Shown: positions 11,099 through 21,839 of the stretch, piece by piece
Position numbering within the stretch: the stretch's first letter is position 1
How the letters are laid out: each line of letters opens with the position of its first letter
Source of the DNA: Paramacrobiotus metropolitanus
Taxonomy: Eukaryota > Tardigrada > Eutardigrada > Parachela > Macrobiotidae
Length of the DNA: 64,000 nt
NCBI RefSeq assembly: GCF_019649055.1
Contig: NW_026570313.1
Span: 310,001 to 374,000 of the forward strand
Reading direction: 5' to 3'
The notes under the pieces: generated by a model
Databases searched by the model: none
The model's input: only the letters and a program-made list of their open reading frames with translations
Told to the model about the DNA's origin: nothing
Translations under genes and position numbers: made by a program

Positions 11099-12346
11099 TG
11101 AATTTTCTCGTAAACCGGTGCCAAATAAGGCCGATCCATCCACCATCCAAATAATCTCCCGAGGCAGTTCAATGTCAACAGACATATGGTGATAACGCAG
11201 CAGGGAAAAACAGCGTCCGTACCTAGTGTTTTAACAGCTGCCACAACAAGGGTCGCTGCAAAAAGCACGACCGGTAATGCGCAAACAACCAGCCACACCG
11301 CGGCGATGCAACCCAATCCGATCAACAGCGGCAGACTACGCAGGATCGTTCCAATGCACGACGCAATGTCGTAGCCAGTGTAACCGAAAACCGCCGCGAG
11401 CTGTTGACAATGGCGAAAGTGATACGGCCATGGCGCATGTTCCCAGTTCAGGTTGATCAACAGCGAGCAACACACGGCCACAGCCAAGATGACACTAGCG
11501 CCTACTGTGACGACTGTGCCTGGGTATCCCACAGCGGGTCTGGATGGGGAGACTGCGTCACACGGAGTTTTGCCGAGCGAAGTTGTTGTACCGGCAGACG
11601 GTTCCCATGCAGACATGACGCCATCCCACACACAGGCGCTCATCGGCTACCAAAAATTAATAAGAAATTTATTAATGTTGAAAATATTTTACAATCTGAG
11701 TATTTGTCATCTATTAATGAACTATGATTTGCTACCACGTAACTGATCACTGAGTATATAGTGCACCCAGGTCACAAATCTCCTGTTAAATTGTTAATTA
11801 AGCTGCACTTCGACATTTTTAATTACTTATTGTCGTGAATGTATCCTGCCTTATAATTTAAAAGCAACGTGCTTACGTGCTTATGTCTGTGTGCTTATGT
11901 GGTTCTGTAGAATAACAGAACTTATACCAGTGTGTTGCTGCTTCGTAATTTTGTTCCCGTGACTTCTATGATTTATCAGCCATTACAATGCAGTTTCTAT
12001 CAGTTAAAAAAAAAAACAATGGAGGACCCCCAGAATACTACCTACCAAATACACTTATGCAATTTTTTTAGGCTAAAACGACGGCTCTAGTAAAAAGACA
12101 ACTCACGTATCCAAAGAATTCGAGGATGCTGTCCAATGCCAGCGGAGCGTTGGGATCCACCCGATTCGCTCGCCAGTCTGGAAAAGAACGCATCCCGAAT
12201 TTCATAGACACTTGACTGGCGAACCACAAAACAACCAGGGCTTCCGTAAGGATTTCATTGTACGCCCAGGAGTGACCTTTATGGAAGTTGCAGCGGAGAG
12301 TTCGTGGCATGGTGAAACTGTCGAAAATCTTCAGGATATCACACAC

Positions 12347-12611
12347 GAAAAAAGATAGCGATTTAAGGTGCGCTTTTTGACGAGGGAATGACTATTCGCT
12401 GCCAAATCAGCAACCGTGATTCGTCTAACAACCGTTTGTCGATAGAAAGCGCAGATGCCACACGCATACCAAAATGGAAGCACGAGCTACATCAAATCGA
12501 TCATCCTGTTCGTATCAGTAGCTGCGCAAGCAGGAAGATCTGTGCAAACAGCCAACGTTAGTTGGCTGTTCGTTAGAACTGACGAGCTCAGTCTACGACT
12601 AACTCATGACG
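12347..12611. other. upstream flank of copy A
   Basis: This lies between the first exon of copy A and the array element and probably contains the promoter and 5' UTR of copy A. No motif is clear. Confidence 0.4.
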
Positions 12612-14250
12612 ACGACTGTAACCGACCAAAACGTCCGGACGACCAAGACGTCCGGCGGACGTTTTGGTCGTTAAACCGACCAAACCGTCCGGGGGCCAAA
12701 AAAACGTCCGCCGTAAATTTTGCCCACCCAACTTTTTTGGCGTTCTGGGTGGGACCTGAAGCTCCTGAGAGCCTTTTCAACCCGGACACTTTGGTCGGAG
12801 TACAATTTCAGCCCGGACACTTTGGACGGAGTACTACTTCAGCCCAGACACTTTGGTCGGAGTACTATTTCAGCCCGGACACTTTGGACGGAGTACTACT
12901 TCAGCCCGGACACTTTGGTCGGAGTACTATTTCAGCCCGGACACTTTGGTCGGAGTACAATTTCAGCCCGGACACTTTGGACGGAGTACTATTTCAGCCC
13001 GGACACTTTGGACGGAATACTATTTCAGCCCGGACACTTTGGACGGAGTACTACTTCAGCCCGGACACTTTGGACGGAATACTACTTCAGCCCGGACACT
13101 TTGGTCGGAGTACAATTTCAGCCCGGACACTTTGGTCGGAGTACTATTTCAGCCCGGACACTTTGGACGGAATACTACTTCAGCCCAGACACTTTGGTCG
13201 GAGTACTATTTCAGCCCGGACACTTTGGACGGAGTACTACTTCAGCCCGGACACTTTGGTCGGAGTACTATTTCAGCCCGGACACTTTGGACGGAGTACT
13301 ACTTCAGCCCAGACACTTTGGTCGGAGTACTATTTCAGCCCGGACACTTTGGACGGAGTACTACTTCAGCCCGGACACTTTGGTCGGAGTACTATTTCAG
13401 CCCGGACACTTTGGTCGGAGTACAATTTCAGCCCGGACACTTTGGACGGAGTACTATTTCAGCCCGGACACTTTGGACGGAATACTACTTCAGCCCGGAC
13501 ACTTTGGTCGGAGTACAATTTCAGCCCGGACACTTTGGTCGGAATACTACTTCAGCCCGGACACTTTGGTCGGAGTACAATTTCAGCCCGGACACTTTGG
13601 TCGGAGTACTACTTCAGCCCGGACACTTTGGACGGAGTAATATTTCAGCCCGGACACTTTGGTCGGAGTACTATTTCAGCCCGGACACTTTGGACGGAAT
13701 ACTACTTCAGCCCGGACACTTTGGTCGGAGTACAATTTCAGCCCGGACACTTTGTTCGGAGTACTACTTCAGCCCGGACACTTTGGACGGAGTACTACTT
13801 CAGCCCGGACACTTTGGACGGAGTAATATTTCAGCCCGGACACTTTGGTCGGAGTACTACTTCAGCCCGGACACTTTGGTCGGAGTACTATTTCAGCCCG
13901 GACACTTTGGTCGGAGTACAATTTCAGCCCGGACACTTTGGACGGAGTACTATTTCAGCCCGGACACTTTGGTCGGAGTACTACTTCAGCCCGGACACTT
14001 TGGTCGGAGTACTACTTCAGCCCGGACACTTTGGTCGGAGTACTATTTCAGCCCGGACACTTTGGACGGAGTACTACTTTAGCCCGGACACTTTGGACGG
14101 AGTACTGCTTCAGCCTGGACACTTTGGACGGAGTACTATTTCAGCCCGGACACTTTGGACGGAGTACTACTTTAGCCCGGACACTTTGGACGGAGTACCA
14201 TTTCAGCCCGGACACTCTGGTCGGAGTGCAGAGTACTATTTCAACCCGGA
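12612..14250 (+). mobile_element. hairpin-capped 31-bp-array element, copy 1
   Basis: A cap of about 165 bp (12612-12780) is followed by about 47 units of a 31-bp repeat. The same cap and array occur inverted at 30.2-31.7 kb. The cap contains inverted 13-mers GACCAAAACGTCC (12624-12636) and GGACGTTTTGGTC (12657-12669). No transposase is encoded. Two copies with the same cap/array border imply dispersal as a unit. The right border is not defined. Confidence 0.75.
12781..14240 (+). repeat. 31-bp minisatellite, about 47 units
   Basis: The unit contains GGACACTTTGGTCGGAGTAC followed by TATTTCAGCCC. Units vary mainly at a few positions: GGTCGG or GGACGG; GAGTA or GAATA; CTATTT, CTACTT or CAATTT. 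Since 31 is not a multiple of 3 and no unit frame has a stop, all three frames stay open for several hundred codons with the same 31-residue peptide period. The long ORFs here are best read as by-products of the unit sequence. Confidence 0.95.
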
Positions 14251-14660
14251 CGCATTGACTGCTTTGTCCGGCCACCAAACACAGCTGAGACTTTGTTTGG
14301 TCATTGAAGGAAGCTGGAAGCTTCCCAAGTCAAAAAGTCGTACTGGTCTTGAAACTGCTTTGTCTACTTCATCTGTACTTCGAACTTCCTGTTTGCACCT
14401 CGTAGAGTTACTAAATTGGGAGTGTTTTCCGTACCGTTTCGATTACTTTTTCGGGTGTTCTCACGAACAAAATGAGCAACAAAACTAGGTATCATTAGCA
14501 ACTTTTCGGAACATTTAGGCGGAAGTGCATGGAACATTCTTAACCACGAAAGCATAAAAGTGAAACCATGAAAAACAGACCAATGGTAACATCACCGAAA
14601 TATTAACGGGTAACAGCTCTTACAATTGCATCCATAATGAGACAATAGAATAGTCAACTG
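14251..14660. other. no recognisable feature
   Basis: Sequence right of the array, partly with degenerate TTTGGTC motifs (near 14265-14310) that could be the eroded right end of the array element. Confidence 0.35.
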
Positions 14661-14679
14661 CAACAAGAAAATGCAAAAA

Positions 14680-15083
14680 TAATAGTCCCACGACCACTCC
14701 ATGCCGTTCATCCGCAGTCTGCAGGTGCAGCTTCTCGACATTCTCCACAAAGATGCGCTTCGTGTGCTGCGCCTGAGATTCCAGGCCGCCGCTCTTCATC
14801 AACGAAGGCGGGAAGAGGGCGCCAGCGGGGTAGGCGCTGAAGAGTGCTCCAGGTAGAGCTCCGAGGCCAGCGTATTCAGAACCATCTCCACCAGCAGTTA
14901 GATGAGCAGCACGTAGCGCAGCGTCTCCAGCAGCTGGGGCCGCAGCTCGGCTGTTTTCTCGATCAGCGGGCCGTGCTCCTTGCTACAGGTGGCCAGGAAG
15001 AGCGTCAGGTTCTGGATGAACTTCTGCTTGTCGCCCGTGCCCTTGCCGTACGCCGCGCGGATGTCCGTCTCCAGCGGCAGAGT
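14680..15083 (-). pseudogene. XPO1: exportin-1 (CRM1/XPO1) pseudogene fragment
   Basis: On the minus strand, after an acceptor-like TTGCTGCAG, the reading TDIRAAYGKG, KFIQNLTLFL and KEHGPLIEK matches the middle HEAT-repeat part of exportin-1, the nuclear export receptor. The similarity continues past a TAA stop (14898-14900) as NTLASELY. After a frame change it ends at NGMEWSW, which fits the family motif NGTEWSW. The piece is GC-rich in an AT-rich setting and lacks the rest of the protein. A retained splice acceptor argues for a broken genomic copy, not a processed one. Stop, frameshift and truncation make it non-functional. Confidence 0.8.
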
Positions 15084-15349
15084 CTGCAGCAAAAAACCCC
15101 TAAAAATTAATCCCACAATCAACTCAACACAAAATGTCTCAATTATCGAAAACATTTCAACAGCAGGTACGCACATAAAAATTCGTTTACAGGAAGTGGA
15201 TGCTACCACAGTTCTTTTCTTTGCACAAGAAAAATAATCAAAGCCGATGAAATAAAAAAAACAATGCTACAAAAAATGTCGCAAAACAATGTCAAAATAT
15301 AATTCACAGACAAAACAGTAGACTACTACACACAGTAGTAGTAATACCC

Positions 15350-15580
15350 AATAATTTGGCTATGGCTATTTTACCCCAGTATTCTGCAGTGTGGCAAAAT
15401 AGCCTTTTGCTATTTTGCCCCACACTGGGTTCAAATAGCCTTTAGCTATTTTGCCCCAGTATGGGGGGCAAAATAGCCTTTCGCTATTTTGCCCCACACT
15501 GCGCCCAAATAGTCTTTAGTTATTTTGCCCCAGCATAGTCGGCAGAATAGCCTTTAGCCATTTTGCCACACGTTGTGTGT
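15350..15580. repeat. tandem hairpin repeat (GGCAAAATAGC)
   Basis: At least six alternating copies of GGCAAAATAGC and its complement. One perfect hairpin is GTGTGGCAAAATAGCC, then TTT, then its arm. The same family lies inverted at 28150-28330. Confidence 0.8.
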
Positions 15581-15599
15581 TCCCAGTGTTCGAATGGTG

Positions 15600-16920
15600 T
15601 GACGTATAATCACGTATTGCGATGTCCCGCAAATTGTTCCGGCACTGGTCGTAGCAACCTCATTGCAATCAGCATGTTGTTGCTACGTTTGTTATTAGTT
15701 GTTTGTATGCAGTCTTCTTATGCAGCGAACTGTGCATTAATATCAAAGTATTCGGCCGCGCAACTTACGGCTCTATTGCACCAAGTATGGATAGTTGCAT
15801 AGAATAAATCAAGAATTATTTTCGTACGTTTTGCACTATTTTAGCGTAGTTTTTATTGCAAATCCTGCAACATCAACATCAAAGTCAACATCAAAGTTTT
15901 GATGTGCCAGCAGGGAGACGAGCGGTGTTTTAGAGGAGGGGGTAGCGGCCGTTTGTTTCATGCTTATGAATGCTCTTGGAAAAGTATCACCACTTAAGAT
16001 TTTTCCGTGGGGAATTTTAAAAGTTATTGAATGATTCACAGGCGTCGCGCGTTATCAGAAAAATCTTGCATGATCAGTGCTTGCGCTGATCTCGGAACAA
16101 AGTGGTTCTCCCATAGACTTCTATGTTCAAAAGGTCATACCGAGAAGTGCGGTTGCCTAGCACATGGATGTGGCGGACCTCGAACTGAAAACTTCCATGA
16201 ATCAGACGTGTACTACGTTACTTTATTTTAGAGTGTTGACAAATGTCCACAACACAGACGAGAAGGTATAAGCGCCGGACGAAATGGAAGAAAAAACCAT
16301 TAAAGTGATGAATAAAAAAAGCTAAGACTGCTGCTTAAACCTGCTGGAACGAGATGCCTCGGGCTTGCTGTGTAAATGAAAATTTAAAAAGGGCGCTCAA
16401 CAACTTCGGAATGAGATTTTATCAAACATGGTTGCTTGCGACATTCGGCGACTGTCCGGCGAAGGCGCAAAGGAGATCGTCCTCTTCTTTGACGGTGCCC
16501 GCCGTAAATTTCCAAAGGTCACGCAGGTTTCATGGGATTCGATGGGTGTTCTGCATATATCGCAAAAGCATTGGTTGCGAAACAGTCCAAACATATTATT
16601 CTTGCTGTGCGGGATTAGTGAAATTTTTACACAAATTTTTGAGTCGGAAGATGGCAACCACGGCCAATGGTTCGAGCCACATTTTTAATCCGGTCGGTTT
16701 TTATTTTTATATCGCTGTAAACTGAAATATGCTCTCAGCAGGGCAGCCTAAAATGCAAAACATGCTAGACACATGCAGCAACGATATCAAAATCAAATAA
16801 TTATAAATTTATCGCCGGCTGACCTTTAGTGATTTTTGAAAATAGGTTTTCGAAAATAACTGATTTTTGAAAATAAGTGTGATAGGGCTGTATATCAAAA
16901 CTATTTTGAACTATTTTTTC
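15600..16920. other. no gene recognised
   Basis: Several overlapping frames of 70-125 codons occur (for example near 15563-15802 and 16354-16725). None shows a domain, conserved splice sites or a paralogue in the window. Confidence 0.4.
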
Positions 16921-16930
16921 GCAATTTCCG

Positions 16931-18655
16931 GTGAATATATTTACTGCTTTGGATTCAATCATTACAGTCGTCAGGATGTATTACATTACGTTCATCAGGA
17001 TGTGCTACGGCTCCTATTCATCGCTGTTCTTGGGCGACACTGTCATCACTTCCCAGTCCGGTGTGCAGCAGGGAGATCCACTTGGCCCAGCCCTGTTTTG
17101 TTTGGTACTGCAAATCGTCATTGATAAGCTGAACACTGATCTGAACGCCTGGTTCATGGACGACGGAACCCTTGGAGGCCGTCCTGCGAGTGTCATCCAC
17201 AATTTTCAGCAGCTGATCATGGAAGCACAGAAAATCGGCCTTACTGTCAATATTGCTAAGTGTGAACTGTTCCTCTGCGGGGGCACAGACGCTCAACGAA
17301 TGTCTGCCGCGGACGAATTTTCCCGTTTATTCCCTGGTATAACTATCACATCGGCAGAAAAACTCAACCTTCTCGGGTCCCCCCTGTTGCCCGCCGCTGT
17401 TGTACCAATGGTCAATGAGAAGATAAGCCAAATGGGAGTAATGTGTGATCGCCTTCGGTTGCTCCCTAAACATCAAGCGCTCTTCCTCTTGAAGAACTGT
17501 TTAGCAGTGCCGAAGATCGTCCACATCCTTCGTACTTCTTTAGCATGGATGTTCCCTCATGAACTTTACAGACTCGACCAGGTGTTCCGCGACGCTGTGG
17601 AATCCATCACTAATGTACGTATGGACCACCCGACGTGGCTTCAAGCCTCACTTCCCGTTCGCTTCGGTGGTTTGGGGATCAGACGCACGGAGAAGCTAGC
17701 TCCCTCTGCCTATATGGCATCGGCTTCCTCGTTGCACCCGCTGATTTCCAAGCTTTGCCCGAAGCTAACGGCTACGGATGTGACCGCCGCCACGCATGCC
17801 TGGAAACTGACGTCCGATACAGATGAACTTCCGCCCCTCCCGTTCCGCCACGTCCAGAAAGCATGGGACACACCTGCGACGCTACATGCCTTTTCCCGAC
17901 TGGCAGCCATAAGGACCACACAGGAGGAAGTCGCCCACCTGAAAGCAGTATCAGTCCCGGAATCAGGTGTGTGGATTCATGCATTACCGGCAGCTTGTCT
18001 CGGTAATCTTCTGGAGAACAATGCCTTTCGCATAAGCGTCGCGCTGCGACTGGGAGCTCCAATTGTTACTCCCCACGTGTGCGTATGTGGCGGCTTGGTG
18101 GATGAATTGGGGCGGCACGGGCTCCGATGCAAACGGTCAGCAGGCAGACTGCCACGACACGACGGCATAAGCGGGGAGATCGCCCGTGGATTGAAAACGG
18201 CAGGTTTTCCTGCGAGAATGGAACCAAAGGGTCTGTCTTTGAAGGATAAGAAAAGGCCGGATGTGATTACTCTGGTACCATGGGAGCGTGGAAAACCGCT
18301 GGCCGTGGATGTAACATGCGTCGACACACTCGCCGCCTCGTATATCGACCGTACCTCTGTAAACGTCGGAGCAGCAGCTGAACAAGCGGAAAGGGCGAAG
18401 CTGACAAAACACGCCTGGCTGCAACCTCGGTACAACCTCAAGGCAGCAGCGTTCGAAATTTACGGGCCATGGGGATGTGGTACTAAGACGTTAGTGGATA
18501 AGGTTGGAAACGGGATAGCTTCTGCAACAGGCCAGAAACGAGCGAAAGAGTTTTTTAGGCAGCGGCTATCTATTCAAATACAGAGAGGAAACGCAATATG
18601 TGTGATGGGTACAATTCCCGACCAGGATAGCATTGAGGAAGTGTTTTTGCTATGA
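16931..18655 (+). CDS. 5'-truncated LINE: partial reverse transcriptase plus restriction-like endonuclease
   Basis: An open frame of 574 codons with no internal stop. It starts inside the reverse transcriptase: GVQQGDPLGPALFCL is RT motif 4 and FMDD (near residue 76) is the catalytic box, so the fingers and any upstream region are lost. Near residues 385-410 is a CxC...GxHxxxC zinc motif. After it comes a restriction-like endonuclease core with RPD...VDVTCVD, then a conserved GPWG tail and QRGNA near the end. This domain order is that of site-specific, REL-bearing LINEs. The intact frame implies a fairly recent insertion. The clade is not assigned. Confidence 0.85.
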   Translation: MNIFTALDSIITVVRMYYITFIRMCYGSYSSLFLGDTVITSQSGVQQGDPLGPALFCLVLQIVIDKLNTDLNAWFMDDGTLGGRPASVIHNFQQLIMEAQKIGLTVNIAKCELFLCGGTDAQRMSAADEFSRLFPGITITSAEKLNLLGSPLLPAAVVPMVNEKISQMGVMCDRLRLLPKHQALFLLKNCLAVPKIVHILRTSLAWMFPHELYRLDQVFRDAVESITNVRMDHPTWLQASLPVRFGGLGIRRTEKLAPSAYMASASSLHPLISKLCPKLTATDVTAATHAWKLTSDTDELPPLPFRHVQKAWDTPATLHAFSRLAAIRTTQEEVAHLKAVSVPESGVWIHALPAACLGNLLENNAFRISVALRLGAPIVTPHVCVCGGLVDELGRHGLRCKRSAGRLPRHDGISGEIARGLKTAGFPARMEPKGLSLKDKKRPDVITLVPWERGKPLAVDVTCVDTLAASYIDRTSVNVGAAAEQAERAKLTKHAWLQPRYNLKAAAFEIYGPWGCGTKTLVDKVGNGIASATGQKRAKEFFRQRLSIQIQRGNAICVMGTIPDQDSIEEVFLL

Positions 18656-18779
18656 ATATTCTTTTTGTTTCAGTACTAAGTGTGTACTAGCGTGTGATAC
18701 TTATTAAAGGTACTATATAGTCACGCCGCCTTCGACAGTGTTGCGAGGTACTTTGGTATTGCCTTACCTTTATGCTTAA

Positions 18780-19456
18780 GGGATTTGGCCCGGTACATAG
18801 CACCAAATTCGTGTACATCCACGGCAACCTTCGCTGTCGCGCACTCCCAAATACTTTTTTGCATTGCTTTATGGTATTTTGTAGCCAAAGAATTGTATAC
18901 GTAGTAGTGAAATCCGTTTGCGCGCGCAACATCCGGTTGCGGAGTTATGAGGTAACAAAATTCCAAAAAGTTTAAATGCATTCAGGTGTACCAAAAGTCT
19001 CATTATGGACCGATCCCTTTCAAATTTTGCACGTAAATGCACACAACCATGAAGATTGTTTTGGTACGGATCCAGACTTCTACAATTTTTTTCGAATTTT
19101 AAAATGAATTTCAAAAATTTTAAAATTCATTTTAAAATTTAAAAAAAATCCTAGAAGTCTGGTTCCGTACCAAAACAATCTTCATGGTTATGTGCATTTA
19201 CGTGCAAAATTTGAAAGGGATCGGTCCATAATGAGACTTTTGGTACACCTGAATGCATTTAAACTTTTTGGAATTTTGTTACCCTCATAACTCCGCAACC
19301 GGATGTTGCGCGCGCAAACGGATTTCACAACTACGTATACAATTCTTTCGGCTACATAATACCATAAAGCATTGCAAAAAAGTGTTTGGGAGTGCGCGAC
19401 TGCGAAAGTTCCCGCCAATGTACACGAATTTAGTGCTATGTACCGGGCCAAATCCC
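18780..19456. mobile_element. 677-bp palindromic foldback element, copy 1
   Basis: Two arms of about 330 bp are near-perfect inverted repeats meeting around 19120. Ends read GGGATTTGGCCCGG and its complement, and TTAA flanks both ends (18776-18779, 19457-19460). There is no coding capacity. The TTAA flanks recall piggyBac, but the terminal bases are GGG...CCC instead of CCC...GGG. A diverged copy lies at 32.39-33.09 kb. Confidence 0.85.
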
Positions 19457-19499
19457 TTAAAAGCTGCATGTCGATGTGAGAATGCCTTCAACTGATTCT

Positions 19500-19800
19500 C
19501 TCGGGTTGACTGTTACTAAACCGCACTGAACTTGTTCGGCTGGAATATCATTAAAATAATGAATTATTATGGTTTTTTTAACCAGGCAATGTTGTCAGGA
19601 AAGCTAGCTAAAAGACGGTTTAAGGGGACCACTAGCCGCTGCGTTTTTAGTTTGGCCGCTTTTATAAAGTTGCCAAGTTTTATATGCCCTGGTAGAGAAT
19701 TCTTTTATCTTTATGATGATGTATTGCAAAACACAATTAGTAAAACCTCCTTTAAGTTACAGTTTGAAAACCAAGACCGGGTAAGCGCTCATCGAGTAAA
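19500..19800. other. no recognisable feature
   Basis: Only short frames. It separates two foldback elements. Confidence 0.4.
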
Positions 19801-19802
19801 CT

Positions 19803-20622
19803 GATTGCTGTAGCCGGCTGGCCATGGCCACACACACCTGCGGCAGGCAGGCGGTCAGATGGTATTCCAAGCCGGTGTTGATTCAGCTCACAAGCAGATA
19901 TTTTCGGAGAAGGTTTCCTGGTGAATACATGAAACATACCATTCTGTAGAGAAAAATCAGCTCTATTAAGTACTATTTTTTTCAACGGGGTAAGTATTCA
20001 TTTTTTTGTAATAATTATGTAAAGTTAGTACTGCAAAACGTTCCGTGACGTGTACGCGCGCACATCAAAGATGCCGCCCATAGACGCAGCAGAGATACGG
20101 ATCTTCGCTCAAACTTGAGCGCTGTCCTGCCTTCACCGCAGTTACTTTGGCGGCTAAAAAAATTCGTGTTCCTTCTCGTTTTCCATCCGCATGGAATGCT
20201 TACGGATTTATAATATTTTTCACGTGCATTTGAGATGAAGGATGTTCAAATAGTAATTTTGTGAGTTCGTAGAACCAGAAACGAAAATCGCGCTGGGAAA
20301 AGATGTTCAATGCTCAGAAGATACAGCAAGCCATACACTCGCTCACACTGAATCCCGATATGATCTGGCAAACTGATAACCATGCGCTGCAGCATATCCG
20401 CGATCGGCGCTGGCGAAGATCGGTATCTTCACATGCGCGATGGGCGGCATTTTTGATGTGCGCGCGTACACGTCACCGAACGTTCTGCAATACTAATTTT
20501 ACATAGTTATTACAAATGAATGACAATACTTACCCCGTTGAAAAAAATAGTACTTAATAGAGTTTTTGTGTGCTAAAAGCGCGCGGATGGCCAGCCGGAT
20601 CAGCCACGATAAGCAGCCTGTC
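19803..20622. mobile_element. foldback element, second family
   Basis: Left arm about 19962-20088 (TATTAAGTACTATTTTTTTC to GCCGCCCAT) matches the complement of about 20435-20562. The outermost arms also match (GGCTGGCCAT near 19815 and its complement near 20590). The left arm has an extra 130 bp or so that the right arm lacks. No protein is encoded. Confidence 0.7.
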
Positions 20623-20750
20623 TGCCGAACAGCCCATTCTTTGGTTGCAGTTTTGAATAATACAAAATTCAAGACTTTGAAAATCTAAAACTTGAGAACC
20701 AAACATGGTATGGAAACACAGCCAACATCATAAAATCAGTTTTTTTTCAG

Positions 20751-20893
20751 AAAGCTTATATATCGAAACACCACTGCTGTTCTACATCCTACATTCCGAA
20801 TAACTGAAAAAACAGTTTTTGAAAAGTGTTGTTTGCGTTTTGTTGATCAGATATCGAAGTTTTTTATTAGCATGTTTCGGTATATAAGCTTTC
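20751..20893. repeat. short inverted repeat
   Basis: AGAAAGCTTATATATCGAAA at 20751 faces the complement TTTCGGTATATAAGCTTTCC at 20874-20893. This is MITE-like and small. Confidence 0.5.
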
Positions 20894-21179
20894 CAGCTGA
20901 TAACAGGTACAACAATGTAGGTTACGTCAAAAACAAAGGAACTTTGTCATTCAACTTTTGCTTTCAAAGGTTTTTCTTTGTTTAGTGAACAGCTCGGTCT
21001 AGACACAGGCCAGAGAGGATCGCGCCACACCATTTTGTAGCTAAATCCTCTCCGCGCTCAGTCAGAATAAGGATAACATATCCGGTCATCGTTTCCATGC
21101 TAATCCCGTTTTCCCAGACCCACCCAACTGCGGCTAGGGGTCCCCTTAAGTCTTTTCTAAAATCTTCCATTTAATTATT

Positions 21180-21830
21180 CAAGTAGGCCGTTAGTAAGAA
21201 ATGGACGACTATGCGTCTCTGCCTCGACTGCCATCGAGCAACTGCACGTGCACCGAACTACCACTACCGTGCAGTGCACAGAGCCCGGTACGTGCGAGAT
21301 TGACCGCACTAAGACTTCCGTCCAGTGAGAGATTGACCGAAGTACCACTAATGTGCAGTGCACATATCTCGTTAGGTGAATGAGTGATCGAGTTGTCATC
21401 ACTGTCCAGTACAAATAGCGGATTAGGTTATTGAGTAACTGGGTTTCTACTAGTGTTCCGTGGACAGAGGTCGCTAAGTGAATCAGTGACCTAAACTACC
21501 AAATATCAACTGAGTAACGAGCGGTGATTGAGTAACGAGCGTTCTCTACTGTCTAGTGTCTATTGCACAGATGCCGTTAAGAGACGAATAGAGGTGTTAG
21601 CAAAGTGAGTGACCGAGGTAGACAACTGTCCAGTCAACAGCGTTGCAGAGGTATTAGAAAATTGAGTGACCAAGCTACTGTCACTGTTCAGAGGGCAGAC
21701 GTGCTAGGAAAAGTAGTGACCTTTCCGTTGCACAGAACCTCAGCTGAGTGATGTAACAGAGAAGTGTGAGGAGCTTGCAAGTGTCTTTATTGACCAATAA
21801 AGGCTGACTATACTGCGTAATAGCAGGAAG
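21180..21830. repeat. degenerate tandem repeat, period roughly 70 bp
   Basis: Recurring GAGTGACC/GAGATTGACC, ACTGTCCAGT and GTGCAGTGCACA modules at loosely regular spacing suggest an old satellite. The period is estimated by eye. Confidence 0.4.
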
Positions 21831-21839
21831 AAAGAACAA

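Larger units (their letters stand above)
969..12310 (-). pseudogene. unrecognised multi-pass membrane protein gene, copy A, split by an LTR retrotransposon
   Basis: Five exons were placed by alignment to copy B (47-55 kb): 12310-12107, 11646-11099, 10303-10027, 9923-9577, and 8756-8575 continuing at 1466-969. Introns follow GT-AG and phases 0,2,0,2 match copy B exactly. The start is the ATG at 12310, conserved as MPRTL/MPKRTL. The protein is rich in hydrophobic segments (about eight candidate membrane spans) with conserved Cys and Trp, for example GRLFGWWMDR, YDIASCIG and FATSRYGWEFLVYL, and a CSKC motif near the end. I recognise no family. The last exon is cut by the Gypsy element at 1467-8570. 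A TA-rich expansion near 1010-1062 also adds an early stop and shifts the conserved tail (LDAEFNNL). The copy is therefore probably not functional unless the insertion is polymorphic. Confidence 0.75.

Noticed and set aside
12781-14240. CRISPR array
   Set aside because: Repeats are directly adjacent with no unique spacers, and the genome is eukaryotic. It is a minisatellite.
12455-14488. A 677-codon gene
   Set aside because: The length follows from a stop-free 31-bp unit; the other two frames are open as well. Kept only as a finding to test.
15563-15802. Small secreted protein (hydrophobic LLLRLLLVVC stretch)
   Set aside because: The start is uncertain and there is no homologue or splice support. 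One hydrophobic run is not enough.
18780-19456. piggyBac MITE
   Set aside because: TTAA flanks fit, but piggyBac ends read CCC...GGG and these read GGG...CCC. No transposase.
20982-21170. 62-codon minus-strand ORF starting MEDFRKDL
   Set aside because: It reads like protein, but I recognise no family and it is short. Not listed as a gene.
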